In this document: one piece after another, positions 13,028 to 25,738 of the stretch
How positions within the stretch are numbered: the stretch's first letter is position 1
Layout of the letters: the number at the start of each line of letters is the position of its first letter
Source of the DNA: Bromus sterilis
Lineage: Eukaryota; Streptophyta; Magnoliopsida; Poales; Poaceae
Direction of reading: 5' to 3'
NCBI GenBank assembly: GCA_950022295.1
Contig: OX465597.1
Coordinates: 184,263,016 to 184,327,015 of the forward strand
DNA length: 64,000 bases
Program-made: the position numbers and the translations under genes
The notes under the pieces: generated by a model
What the model saw: the letters and a program-made list of their open reading frames with translations, nothing else
Database searches by the model: none
What the model was told of the DNA's origin: nothing

Positions 13028-15400
13028 TTGACACTTGGCATGGTATCAAAATTTGACCCACATAGCATGTGTGCAAAAGTTGAGAGGATTACGGCAAAAA
13101 CTGGATGCACTTCGTGTACAAACAGGACCATCTCTTTCAAAGTATGAGGGTTTTCAGACGAAAAGACATCTGTTTCAATGGTATTTCATTTTTCTAAGCT
13201 TATTTCAACTCAAGACTTTTTTTGCATCTAACATGCAACATTCAAAGCCACATACTAAAATTTCAACCCTTTTTGACTTCATTTGCTATTTTTCATGCAT
13301 TTAATGATTTATTTTGAGCTAAATGACCCTGTAATTGGAAAGCACTACAACTAAACTCAGAAAAGGTTGAAACTTGGCATGGTATCATTATTTGACGCAC
13401 ATAGCATGTGTGAAAAAGTTGAGAGGATTACGGCAAAAACTGGATGCACTTCGTGTACAAACTGGACCATCTCTTTCAAAGTACGAGGGGTTTCACACGA
13501 AAACACATCTGTTTCAAAGTCATTTCATTTTTAAAAAATTATTTCAACTGAAGACTTTTTTTGCATCCAACATGCAACATTCAAAGCCACATACTAAAAT
13601 TTCAACCCTTTCTGACTTCATTTGCTATTTTTCATGTATTTAATGATTTATTTTGAGCTAAATGACCCTGTAATTGGAAAGCACAACAACTGAACTCAGA
13701 AAAGGTTGACACTTGGCATGGTATGATCATTTGACCCACATAGCATGTGTGCAAAAGTTGAGAGGATTACGGCAAAAACTGGATGCAATTCGTGTACAAA
13801 CTGGCCCATCTCTTTCAAAGTACGAGGGTTTTCAGAAGAAAACACATCTGTTTCAAAGGCATTTCATTTTTCTAAACTTATTTCAACTCAAGACTTTTTT
13901 TGCATCCAACATGCAACATTCAAAGCCACATACTAAAATTTCAACCCATTCTGACTTCATTTGCTATTTTTCATGCATTTAATGATTTATTTTGAGCTAA
14001 ATGACCCTTTAATTGGAAAGCACCTCAACTGAACTCAGAAAAGGTTGAAACTTGGCATGGTATCATCATTTGACCCACATAGCATGTGTGCAAAAGTTGA
14101 GAGGATTACGGAAAAAGCTGGATGCACTTCGTGTACAAACTGGACCATCTCTTTCAAAGTACAGGGGTTTGCATACGAAAACACATCTGTTTCAAAGGCA
14201 TTTCATTTTTCTAAACTTATTTCAACTCAAGACTTTTTGTGCATCCAACAATCAACATTCAAAGACATATACTAAAATTTCAACAATTTTTGACTTCATG
14301 TGCTATTTTTCATGCATTTAATGATTTATTTTGAGCTAAATGACCTTGTAATTGGAAAGCACTACAACTGAACTCAGAAAAGGTTGAAACTTGGCATGGT
14401 ATCATCATTTGACCCACATAGCATGTGTGCAAAAGTTGAGAGGATTACGGAAAAAACTGGATGCACTTCATGTACAAACTGGCCAATCTCTTTCAAAGTA
14501 CGAGGGTTTTCAGACGAAAACACATCTGTTTCAAAGGCATTTCATTTTTATAAACTTATTTAAACTCAAGACTTTTTTTGAATCCAACATGCAACATTCA
14601 GAGCCACATACTAAAATTTAAACCCTTTCTGACTTCATTTGCTATTTTTCATGCATTTAATGATTTATTTTGAGCTAAATGACCCTGTAATTGGAAAGCA
14701 CTACTACTGAACTCAGAAAAGGTTGAAACTTGGCATGGTATCATTCTTTCACCCACATAGCATGTGTGCAAAAGTAGAGAGGATTACGGCAAAAACTGGA
14801 TGCACTTCATGTACAAACTGGACCATCTCTTTCAAAGTATGTGGGCTTTCAGACGAAAACACATATGTTTCAAAGGCATTTCATTTTTCTAAACTTATTT
14901 CAACTCAAGACTTTTTTTGCATCCAACATGCAACATTCAAAGCCACATAATAAAATTTCAACCCTTTTTGACTTCATTTGCTATTTTTCATGCATTTAAT
15001 GATTCAGTTTGAGCTAAATGACCCTGTAATTGGAAAGCACCTCAACTGAACTTAGAAAAGGTTGAAACTTGGCATGGTATCATCATTTGACCCACATAGC
15101 ATGTTTGCAAAAGTTGAGAGGATTACGGAAAAAGCTGGATGCACTTCGTGTACAAACTGGACCATCTCTTTCAAAGTACGAGCGTTTTCATACGACAACA
15201 CATCTGTTTGAAAGGCATTTCATTTTTCTAAACTTATTTCAACTCAAGACTTTTTTTGCATCCAACATGCAACATTCAAAGCCATATACTAAAATTTCAA
15301 CCCTTTTTGACTTCATTTGCTATTTTTCATGCATTTAATGATTTATTTTGAGCTAAATGACCCTGTAATTGGAAAGCACTACAACTGAACTCAGAAAAGG
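13028..15400 (+). repeat. Seven monomers; the last five founded later copies
   Basis: Monomers start at 13028, 13367, 13706, 14045, 14384, 14723 and 15062. The 13706-15400 stretch is repeated 3691 bp downstream at 17397-19091 and again at 20786-22480. Landmarks: tatgatcatttg with gatgcaattcg (13706); caatcaacattc with aaagacatatac and cttcatgtgc (14045); actggccaatc with ttttttgaatcc (14384); attctttcaccc with gtatgtgggc (14723); gagcgttttcatacg and gtttgaaagg (15062). The copy at 14045 reads caacaattttt where later copies read caaccctttt. Confidence 0.9.
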
Positions 15401-16784
15401 TTGAAACTTGGCATGGTATCATCATTTGACCCACATAGCATGTGTGCAAAAGTTGAGAGGATTACGGCAAAAACTGGATGCACTTCGTGTACAAACTGGA
15501 CCATCTCTTTCAAAGTATGAGGGTTTTCAGACGAAAAGACATCTGTTTCAATGGTATTTCATTTTTCTAAGCTTATTTCAACTCAAGACTTTTTTTGCAT
15601 CCAATATTCAAAGCCACATACTAAAATTTCAACCCTTTTTGACTTCATTTGCTATTTTTCATGCATTTAATGATTTATTTTGAGCTAAATGACCCTGTAA
15701 TTGGAAAGCTCTACAATTGAACTCAGAAAAGGTTGAAACTTGGCATGGTATCATCATTTGACGCACATAGCATGTGTGAAAAAGTCGAGAGGATTACGGC
15801 AAAAACTGGATATACTTCGTGTACAAACTGGTCCATCTCTATCAAAGTACGAGGGTTTTCAGACGAAAACACATCTATTTCAAAGGCATTTCATTTTTCG
15901 AAAATTATTTCAACTCAAGAATTTTTTTGCATCCAACATGCAACATTCAAAGCCACGTACTAAAATTTCAACCCTTTCTAACTTCATTTGCTATTTTGCA
16001 TGCATTTAATGATTTATTTTGAGCTAAATGACCCTGTAATTGGAAAGCACTACAACTGAACTCAGAAAAGGTTGAAACTTGGCATGGTATCATCATTTGA
16101 CCCACATAGCATGTGTGCAAATGTTGAGAGGATTACGGAAAAAAAATGGATGCACCTCGTGTACAAACTGGACCATCTCTTTCAAAGTACGAGGGTTATA
16201 AGACGAAAACACATCTGTTTCAAAGGCATTTCATTTTTCTAAACTTATTTCAACTCAAGAATTTTTTTGCATCCAACATGCAACATTCAAAGGCACATAT
16301 TAAAATTTCAATCCTTTCTGAATTCATTTGCTATTTTTCATGCATTTAATGATTTATTTTGAGATAAATAACCCTGTAATTGGAAAGCACTACAACTAAA
16401 CTTACAAAAGGTTGAAACTTGGCATGGTATCATCATTTCACCCACATACCATGTGTGCAAAAGTTGAGAGGATTACGACAAAAACTTGATGCACTACGAG
16501 GGTTTTCAGACGAAAACACATCTGTTTCAAAGCCATTTCATTTTTCGAAACTTATTTCAACTCATGACATTTTTTTCATCCAACATGCAACATTCAAAGC
16601 CACATACTAAAATTTCAACCATTTCCGACTTCATATGTTATTTTTCATGCATTTCATGATTTATTTTGAGCTAAACGACCCTGTAATTGGAAAGCACTAC
16701 AACTAAACTCAGAAAAGGTTGACACTTGGCATGGTATCATCATTTGACCCACATAGCATGTGTGCAAAAGTTGAGAGGATTACT
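15401..16784 (+). repeat. Third occurrence of the multi-monomer block
   Basis: Monomers start at 15401, 15733, 16072, 16412 and 16719. They match 11033, 11365, 11704, 12043 and 12350 at offsets of 4368-4369 bp, sharing the 7-bp loss, the E-type tctatcaaag copy, the ggttataagacg copy and the 32-bp deletion. The match runs on into the monomer at 17058, whose front is ttggaatgg (as at 12689) but whose middle, ttttaaaaaattatttcaactg, matches the copy at 13367; the block ends there in a chimera. Confidence 0.88.
16412..16718 (+). repeat. Monomer with the 32-bp deletion (307 bp), third occurrence
   Basis: Same gatgcact-acgaggg junction as at 8693 and 12043, with private changes caaagccatttc and tttttcgaaac. 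It keeps cacccacataccatg, the marker of the full-length progenitor type at 5650. It is the last of these deleted monomers in the window. Confidence 0.9.
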
Positions 16785-19700
16785 GCAAAAACTGGATGCA
16801 CTTCGTGTACAAATTGGACCATCTCTTTCAAAGTACAAGGGTTTTCCGACGAAAACACATGTGTTTCAAAGGCATTTCATTTTTCTAAGCTTATTTCAAC
16901 TCAAGACTTTTTTTGCATCCAACATGCAACATTCAAAGCCACATACTAAAATGTCAACGCTTTCTGACTTCATTTGCTATTTTTCATACATTTAATGATT
17001 TATTTTGAGCTAAATGACCCTGTAATTGGAAAGAACTACAACTGAACTCAGAAAAGGTTGAAACTTGGAATGGTATCATCATTTGACCCACATAGCATGT
17101 GTCAAAAAGTTGAGAGGATTACGGCAAAAACTGGATGCACTTCGTGTACAAACTGGACCATCTCTTTCAAAGTACGAGGGGTTTCAGACGAAAACACATC
17201 TGTTTCAAAGGAATTTCATTTTTAAAAAATTATTTCAACTGAAGACTTTTTTTGCATCCAACATGCAACATTCAAAGCCACATACTAAAATTTCAACCCT
17301 TTCTGACTTCATTTGCTATTTTTCATGTATTTAATGATTTATTTTGAGCTAAATGACCCTGTAATTGGAAACCACAACAACTGAACTCAGAAAAGGTTGA
17401 CACTTGGCATGGTATGATCATTTGACCCACATAGCATGTGTGCAAAAGTTGAGACGATTACGGCAAAAACTGGATGCAATTCGTGTACAAACTGGCCCAT
17501 CTCTTTCAAAGTATGAGGGTTTTCAGAAGAAAACACATCTGTTTCAAAGGCATTTCATTTTTCTAAACTTATTTCAACTCAAGACTTTTTTTGCATCCAA
17601 CATGCAACATTCAAAGCCACATAGTAAAATTTAAACCCTTTCTGACTTCATTTGCTATTTTTCATGCATTTAATGATTTATTTTGAGCTAAATGACCCTG
17701 TAATTGGAAAGCACTACTACTGAACTCAGAAAAGGTTGAAACTTAGTATGGTATCATAATTTGACCCACATAGCATGTGTGCAAAAGTTGAGAGGATTAC
17801 GGAAAAAGCTGGATGCACTTCGTGTACAAACTGGACCATCTCTTTCAAAGTACAGGGGTTTTCATACGAAAACACATCTGTTTCAAAGGCATTTCATTTT
17901 TCTAAACTTATTTCAACTCAAGACTTTTTGTGCATCCAACAATCAACATTCAAAGACATATACTAAAATTTCAACCCTTTTTGACTTCATGTGCTATTTT
18001 TCATGCATTTAATGATTTATTTTGAGCTAAATGACCTTGTAATTGGAAAGCACTACAACTGAACTCAGAAAAGGTTGAAACTTGGCATGGTATCATCATT
18101 TGACCCACATAGCATGTGTGCTAAAGTTGAGAGGATTACGGCAAAAACTGAATGCACTTCATGTACAAACTGGCCAATCTCTTTCAAAGTACGAGGGTTT
18201 TCAGACGAAAACACATCTGTTTCAAAGGCATTTCATTTTTATAAACTTATTTAAACTCAAGACTTTTTTTGAATCCAACATCCAACATTCAAAGCCACAT
18301 ACTAAAATTTAAACCCTTTCTGACTTCATTTGCTATTTTTCATGCATTTAATGATTTATTTTGAGCTAAATGACCCTGTAATTGGAAAGCACTACTACTG
18401 AACTCAGAAAAGGTTGAAACTTGGCATGGTATCATTCTTTCACCCACATAGCATGTGTGCAAAAGTTGAGAGGATTACGGAAAAAACTGGATGCACTTCA
18501 TGTACAAACTGGACCATCTCTTTCAAAGTATGTGGGCTTTCAGACGAAAACACATATGTTTCAAAGGCATTTCATTTTTCTAAACTTATTTCAACTCAAG
18601 ACTTTTTTTGCATCATACATGCAACATTCAAAGCCACATAATAAAATTTCAACCCTTTCTGACTTCATTTGCTATTTTTCATGCATTTAATGATTCATTT
18701 TGAGCTAAATGACCCTGTAATTGGAAAGCACCTCAACTGAACTTAGAAAAGGTTTAAACTTGGCATGGTATCATCATTTGACCCACATAGCATGTGTGCA
18801 AAAGTTGAGAGGATTACGGAAAAAGCTGGATTCACTTCGTGTACAAACTGGACCATCTCTTTCAAAGTACGAGCGTTTTCATACGAAAACACATCTGTTT
18901 GAAAGGCATTTCATTTTTCTAAACTTAGTTCAACTCAAGACTTTTTTTGCATCCAACATGCAACATTCAAAGCCATATACTAAAATTTCAACCCTTTTTG
19001 ACTTCATTTGCTATGTTTCATGCATTTAATGATTTATTTTGAGCTAAATGACCCTGTAATTGGAAAGCACTACAACTGAACTCAAAAAAGGTTGAAACTT
19101 GGCATGGTATCATCATTTGACCCACATAGCATGTGTGCAAAATTTGAGAGGATTAAGGCAAAAACTGGATGCACTTCGTGTACAAACTGGACCATCTCTT
19201 TCAAAGTACGAGGGTTTTCAGACGAAAACACATCTGTTTCATAGGCATTTCATTTTTCTAAACTTATTTCAACTAAGACTTTTTTTGCATCCAACATGCA
19301 ACATTCAAAGCCACATACTCAAATTTCAACCCTTTCTGACTTCATTTGCTATTTTTCATGCATTTAATGAATTATTTTGAGCTAAATGACCCTGTATTTG
19401 GAAAGCACTACAACTGAACTCAGAAAAGGTTGAAACTCGGCATGGTGTCATAATTTGACCCACATAGCATGTGTTCAAAAGTTGAGAGGATTACGGCAAA
19501 AACTGGATGCACTTTGTGTACAAACTGGACCATATCTTTCAAAGTACGAGGGTTTTAAGATGAAAACACATCTGTTTCAAAGGCATCTCATTTTTCCAAA
19601 CATATTTCATTTCAAGACTTTTTTTGCATCCAACATGCAACATTCAAAGCCTCATACTAAAATATCAACCCTTTGTGACTTCATTTGCTATTTTTCATGC

Positions 19701-20173
19701 ATTTAATGATTTATTTTGAGCTAAATGACCCTGTAATTGCAAAGCACTACAACTGAACTCAGAAAAGGTTGAAACTTGGCATGGTATTATCATTTGACCC
19801 ACATAGCATGTGTGAAAAATTTGAGAGGATTACGGCAAAAACTGGATGCACTTCGTGTACAAACTGGACCATCGCTTTCAAAGTACGAGGGTTTTCAAAC
19901 GAAAACACATCTGTTACACAGGCATTTCATTTTTCTAAACTTATTTCAACTCAAGACTTTTTTCGCATCCAACATGCAACATTCAAAGCCACATACTAAA
20001 ATTTCAACCTTTTCTGACTTCATTTGCTATTTTTCATGCATTTAATGATTTATTTTGAGCTAAATGACCCTGTAATTGGAAAGCACTACAACTGAACTCA
20101 GAAAACGTTGAAACTTGGCATGGTATCCTCATTTGACCCACATAGCATGTGTGCAAAAGTTGAGAGGATTACG
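16785..20173 (+). repeat. Ten-monomer tandem duplication, copy 1 (3389 bp)
   Basis: The stretch covers the monomers at 17058, 17397, 17736, 18075, 18414, 18753, 19092, 19430 and 19769, plus parts of 16719 and 20108. It reads the same as the sequence 3389 bp downstream, including rare private variants such as cttagtatgg, gtgctaaag, catcatacatgc, ttaaactt, ttaaggcaaaa, aactaagact, ctcggcatggtgtc and gttacacagg. The only difference I noticed is gagacgatt at 17455 (c) against gagaggatt at 20844 (g). 3389 is one base short of 10 x 339. Confidence 0.93.
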
Positions 20174-23100
20174 GCAAAAACTGGATGCACTTCGTGTACA
20201 AATTGGACCATCTCTTTCAAAGTACAAGGGTTTTCCGACGAAAACACATGTGTTTCAAAGGCATTTCATTTTTCTAAGCTTATTTCAACTCAAGACTTTT
20301 TTTGCATCCAACATGCAACATTCAAAGCCACATACTAAAATGTCAACGCTTTCTGACTTCATTTGCTATTTTTCATACATTTAATGATTTATTTTGAGCT
20401 AAATGACCCTGTAATTGGAAAGAACTACAACTGAACTCAGAAAAGGTTGAAACTTGGAATGGTATCATCATTTGACCCACATAGCATGTGTCAAAAAGTT
20501 GAGAGGATTACGGCAAAAACTGGATGCACTTCGTGTACAAACTGGACCATCTCTTTCAAAGTACGAGGGGTTTCAGACGAAAACACATCTGTTTCAAAGG
20601 AATTTCATTTTTAAAAAATTATTTCAACTGAAGACTTTTTTTGCATCCAACATGCAACATTCAAAGCCACATACTAAAATTTCAACCCTTTCTGACTTCA
20701 TTTGCTATTTTTCATGTATTTAATGATTTATTTTGAGCTAAATGACCCTGTAATTGGAAACCACAACAACTGAACTCAGAAAAGGTTGACACTTGGCATG
20801 GTATGATCATTTGACCCACATAGCATGTGTGCAAAAGTTGAGAGGATTACGGCAAAAACTGGATGCAATTCGTGTACAAACTGGCCCATCTCTTTCAAAG
20901 TATGAGGGTTTTCAGAAGAAAACACATCTGTTTCAAAGGCATTTCATTTTTCTAAACTTATTTCAACTCAAGACTTTTTTTGCATCCAACATGCAACATT
21001 CAAAGCCACATAGTAAAATTTAAACCCTTTCTGACTTCATTTGCTATTTTTCATGCATTTAATGATTTATTTTGAGCTAAATGACCCTGTAATTGGAAAG
21101 CACTACTACTGAACTCAGAAAAGGTTGAAACTTAGTATGGTATCATAATTTGACCCACATAGCATGTGTGCAAAAGTTGAGAGGATTACGGAAAAAGCTG
21201 GATGCACTTCGTGTACAAACTGGACCATCTCTTTCAAAGTACAGGGGTTTTCATACGAAAACACATCTGTTTCAAAGGCATTTCATTTTTCTAAACTTAT
21301 TTCAACTCAAGACTTTTTGTGCATCCAACAATCAACATTCAAAGACATATACTAAAATTTCAACCCTTTTTGACTTCATGTGCTATTTTTCATGCATTTA
21401 ATGATTTATTTTGAGCTAAATGACCTTGTAATTGGAAAGCACTACAACTGAACTCAGAAAAGGTTGAAACTTGGCATGGTATCATCATTTGACCCACATA
21501 GCATGTGTGCTAAAGTTGAGAGGATTACGGCAAAAACTGAATGCACTTCATGTACAAACTGGCCAATCTCTTTCAAAGTACGAGGGTTTTCAGACGAAAA
21601 CACATCTGTTTCAAAGGCATTTCATTTTTATAAACTTATTTAAACTCAAGACTTTTTTTGAATCCAACATCCAACATTCAAAGCCACATACTAAAATTTA
21701 AACCCTTTCTGACTTCATTTGCTATTTTTCATGCATTTAATGATTTATTTTGAGCTAAATGACCCTGTAATTGGAAAGCACTACTACTGAACTCAGAAAA
21801 GGTTGAAACTTGGCATGGTATCATTCTTTCACCCACATAGCATGTGTGCAAAAGTTGAGAGGATTACGGAAAAAACTGGATGCACTTCATGTACAAACTG
21901 GACCATCTCTTTCAAAGTATGTGGGCTTTCAGACGAAAACACATATGTTTCAAAGGCATTTCATTTTTCTAAACTTATTTCAACTCAAGACTTTTTTTGC
22001 ATCATACATGCAACATTCAAAGCCACATAATAAAATTTCAACCCTTTCTGACTTCATTTGCTATTTTTCATGCATTTAATGATTCATTTTGAGCTAAATG
22101 ACCCTGTAATTGGAAAGCACCTCAACTGAACTTAGAAAAGGTTTAAACTTGGCATGGTATCATCATTTGACCCACATAGCATGTGTGCAAAAGTTGAGAG
22201 GATTACGGAAAAAGCTGGATTCACTTCGTGTACAAACTGGACCATCTCTTTCAAAGTACGAGCGTTTTCATACGAAAACACATCTGTTTGAAAGGCATTT
22301 CATTTTTCTAAACTTAGTTCAACTCAAGACTTTTTTTGCATCCAACATGCAACATTCAAAGCCATATACTAAAATTTCAACCCTTTTTGACTTCATTTGC
22401 TATGTTTCATGCATTTAATGATTTATTTTGAGCTAAATGACCCTGTAATTGGAAAGCACTACAACTGAACTCAAAAAAGGTTGAAACTTGGCATGGTATC
22501 ATCATTTGACCCACATAGCATGTGTGCAAAATTTGAGAGGATTAAGGCAAAAACTGGATGCACTTCGTGTACAAACTGGACCATCTCTTTCAAAGTACGA
22601 GGGTTTTCAGACGAAAACACATCTGTTTCATAGGCATTTCATTTTTCTAAACTTATTTCAACTAAGACTTTTTTTGCATCCAACATGCAACATTCAAAGC
22701 CACATACTCAAATTTCAACCCTTTCTGACTTCATTTGCTATTTTTCATGCATTTAATGAATTATTTTGAGCTAAATGACCCTGTATTTGGAAAGCACTAC
22801 AACTGAACTCAGAAAAGGTTGAAACTCGGCATGGTGTCATAATTTGACCCACATAGCATGTGTTCAAAAGTTGAGAGGATTACGGCAAAAACTGGATGCA
22901 CTTTGTGTACAAACTGGACCATATCTTTCAAAGTACGAGGGTTTTAAGATGAAAACACATCTGTTTCAAAGGCATCTCATTTTTCCAAACATATTTCATT
23001 TCAAGACTTTTTTTGCATCCAACATGCAACATTCAAAGCCTCATACTAAAATATCAACCCTTTGTGACTTCATTTGCTATTTTTCATGCATTTAATGATT

Positions 23101-23562
23101 TATTTTGAGCTAAATGACCCTGTAATTGCAAAGCACTACAACTGAACTCAGAAAAGGTTGAAACTTGGCATGGTATTATCATTTGACCCACATAGCATGT
23201 GTGAAAAATTTGAGAGGATTACGGCAAAAACTGGATGCACTTCGTGTACAAACTGGACCATCGCTTTCAAAGTACGAGGGTTTTCAAACGAAAACACATC
23301 TGTTACACAGGCATTTCATTTTTCTAAACTTATTTCAACTCAAGACTTTTTTCGCATCCAACATGCAACATTCAAAGCCACATACTAAAATTTCAACCTT
23401 TTCTGACTTCATTTGCTATTTTTCATGCATTTAATGATTTATTTTGAGCTAAATGACCCTGTAATTGGAAAGCACTACAACTGAACTCAGAAAACGTTGA
23501 AACTTGGCATGGTATCCTCATTTGACCCACATAGCATGTGTGCAAAAGTTGAGAGGATTACG
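20174..23562 (+). repeat. Ten-monomer tandem duplication, copy 2 (3389 bp)
   Basis: This copy starts after acg at 20171-20173, where the upstream sequence changes from the atcctcattt form to the form of the 16719 monomer. Identity to copy 1 runs until 23591, then breaks at 23592 (acttgatcat against attggacc). The 29 bases after 23562 are shared family sequence in which the exchange could have happened. Monomer starts: 20447, 20786, 21125, 21464, 21803, 22142, 22481, 22819, 23158 and 23497. Near-identity points to a very recent event; an assembly duplication must be excluded. Confidence 0.93.
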
Positions 23563-24511
23563 GCAAAAACTGGATGCACTTCGTGTACAAACTTGATCAT
23601 CTCTTTCCAAGTACGAGGGTTTTCAGACGAAAACACATCTGTTTCAAAGGCATTTCATTTTTCTAAACTTATTTCATCTCAAGATTTTTTTCATCCAACA
23701 TGAAACATTCAATGCCACATACTAAAATTTCAACCCTTTCTGACTTCATTTGGTATTTTTCATGCATTTAATGATTTATTTTGAGCTAAATGACCCTGTA
23801 ATTGGAAAACACTACAACTGAACTCACAAAATGTTGAAACTTGGCATGGTATCCTCATTTGACCCACATAGCATGTGTGCAAATGTTGAGAGGATTACGG
23901 CAAAAATTGGATGCACTTCGTGTACAAACTAGACCACCTCTTTCAAAGTAAGAGGGTTTTCAAACGAAAACACATCTGTTTCAAAGGCAATTCATTTTTC
24001 TCAACTTATTTCATCTCTAGACTTTTTTTGGATCCAACATGCAACATTCAAAGCCACATACTAAAATTTCAACCCTTCCTGACTTTATTTGCTATTTTTC
24101 ATGCATTTAATGATTTGTTTTGAGCTGAATGACCCTGTAATTGGAAAGCACTACAACTGAACTCAGAAAAGGTTGAAACTTAGTATGGTATCATCATTTG
24201 ACCCACATAGCATGTGTGCAAATGTTGAGAGGATTACGGCAAAAACTGGATGCACTTCGTGTACAAACTGGACCATCTCTTTCAAAGTACGAGGGTTTTC
24301 AAACGAAAACACATCTGTTTCAAAGGCATTTCATTTTTCTAAACTTATTTCAACTCAAGACTTTTTTAGCATCCAACATGCAACATTCAAAGCCACATAC
24401 TAAAATTTCAACCCTTTCTGACTTCATTTGCTATTTTTCATGTATTTAATGATTTATTTTGAGCTAAATGACCCTGTAATTGGAAAGCACAACAACTGAA
24501 CTCAGAAAAGG
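23497..24511 (+). repeat. First P-G pair plus one monomer
   Basis: Monomers start at 23497 (P: gatcatctctttcc, short gatttttttcatcc), 23834 (G: preceded by aaaatgttg, atcctcattt, ggcaattc, ctcaacttatttc and GGATCC at about 24030) and 24173 (cttagtatgg). These types do not occur to the left except for the atcctcattt front at 20108, and they recur throughout the right part of the window. The same triplet is found at 32197-33209, and its first two at 27220-27894. Confidence 0.9.
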
Positions 24512-25527
24512 TTGACACTTGGCATGGTATGATCATTTGACCCACATATCATGTGTGCAAAAGTTGAGAGGATTACGGCAAAAACTGGATGCACTTCGTG
24601 TACAAACTGGACCATCTCTTTCAAAGTACGAGGGTTTTCAGACGAAAACACATCTGTTTCATACGCATTTCATTTTTCTAAACTTATTTCAACTAAGACT
24701 TTTTTTGCATCCAACATGCAACATTCAAAGCCACATACTAAAATTTCAACCCTTTCTGACTTCATTTGCTATTTTTCATGCATTTAATGATTTATTTTGA
24801 GCTAAATGACCCTGTATTGGGAAAGCACTACAACTGAACTCAGAAAAGGTTGAAACTCGGCATGGTGTCATAATTTGACCCACATAGCATCTGTTCAAAA
24901 GTTGAGAGGATTACGGCAAAAACTGGATGCACTTTGTGTACAAACTGGACCATATCTTTCAAAGTACGAGGGTTTTAAGATGAAAACACATCTGTTTCAA
25001 AGGCATCTCATTTTTCCAAACATATTTCATCTCAAGACTTTTTTTGCATCCAACATGCAACATTCAAAGCCTCATACTAAAATTTCAACCCTTTCTGACT
25101 TCATTTGCTATTTTTCATGCATTTAATGATTTATTTTGAGCTAAATGACCCTGTAATTGCAAAGCACTACAACTGAACTCAGAAAAGGTTGAAACTTGGC
25201 ATGGTATTATCATTTGACCCACATAGCATGTGTGAAAAAGTTGAGAGGATTACGGCAAAAACTGGATGCACTTCGTGTACAAACTGGACCACCGCTTTCA
25301 AAGTACGAGGGTTTTCAAACGAAAACACATCTGTTTCAAAGGCATTTCATTTTTCTAAACTTATTTCAACTCAAGACTTTTTTCACATCCAACATGCAAC
25401 ATTCAAAGCCACATACTAAAATTTCAACCCTTTCTGACTTCATTTGCTATTTTTCATGTATTTAATGATTTATTTTGAGCTAAATGACCCTGTAATTGGA
25501 AAGCACTACAACTGAACTCAGAAAAGG
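24512..25527 (+). repeat. Three monomers copied from 22481-23496
   Basis: Monomers start at 24512, 24850 and 25189 and match 22481, 22819 and 23158 at 2031 bp (six monomers). Shared variants are aactaagact, ctcggcatggtgtc, catatctttc, gattttaagatgaaaac-like gttttaagatg, ccaaacatatttcat and gtaattgcaaag. The front of 24512 instead has tatgatcatttg and catatcatg, so that monomer is chimeric between the 20786 type and the 22481 type. Confidence 0.88.
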
Positions 25528-25558
25528 TTGAAACTTGGCATGGTATCATCATTTGACC

Positions 25559-25571
25559 CACATAGCATGTG
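25559..25571. other. Dyad 1 of the monomer: CACAT-AGC-ATGTG
   Basis: A perfect inverted repeat with 5-bp arms and a 3-base centre lies at monomer positions 32-44. It is kept in most monomers. In the T subtype (for example 33926, 35593, 39991) the centre becomes AGT but both arms survive. In copies with cccacatatcatg (24512, 34940, 41345, 54868, 59264) only the centre changes, from AGC to ATC. In the copies with cccacgtagcatg (33587, 39653, 46420) one arm base is changed. Short dyads able to form cruciforms are reported in centromeric satellites of several eukaryotes; a role here is inference. Confidence 0.72.
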
Positions 25572-25591
25572 TGCAAAAGTTGAGAGGATTA

Positions 25592-25660
25592 CGGCAAAAA
25601 CTGGATGCACTTCGTGTACAAACTGGACCATCGCTTTCAAAGTACGAGGGTTTTCAGACG
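25592..25660. other. CpG cluster of the monomer
   Basis: In the common monomer the CpG dinucleotides sit in one zone, at monomer positions 65 (acggc), 86 (ttcgtg), 118 (tacgagg) and 132 (gacgaaa); this copy has one extra at 25632. The remaining 75 percent of the consensus has none, except a CpG at position 30 in the gacgcac subtype. Across the array these four sites repeatedly read TG or CA, the change expected when methylated cytosine deaminates. Plant satellites are normally heavily methylated; methylation here is inferred. Confidence 0.75.
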
Positions 25661-25716
25661 AAAACACATTTGTTTCAAAGGCATTTCATTTTTCTAAAAT
25701 TATTTCAACTCAAGAC

Positions 25717-25723
25717 TTTTTTT
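25717..25723 (+). other. Poly-T tract of the monomer, variable length
   Basis: The tract after caaga or caagac is T7 in most copies but ranges from about 6 to 9 (for example short in gacttttttgcatcc at 35440 and long in the gattttttttt copies near 10542 and 34790). It is the main site of 1-bp length variation between monomers and explains many of the 337/338/339/340-bp differences. Replication slippage is the likely cause. Confidence 0.7.
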
Positions 25724-25738
25724 GCATCCAACATGCAA
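25722..25738. other. Dyad 2 of the monomer: TTGCAT-CCAAC-ATGCAA
   Basis: A perfect inverted repeat with 6-bp arms and a 5-base centre sits at monomer positions 195-211, directly after the poly-T tract. It is intact in most left-hand monomers. It is weakened in G-type monomers (TTGGAT left arm), in C- and D-type monomers of the 27.9-32.2 kb block (tttcatcc) and in the tttaatcc type of the right half. It is broken in three monomers that lost a 7-bp unit (8020, 11033, 15401). The centre of this dyad is 165 bp after that of dyad 1, and 174 bp before that of the next monomer. Confidence 0.72.
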
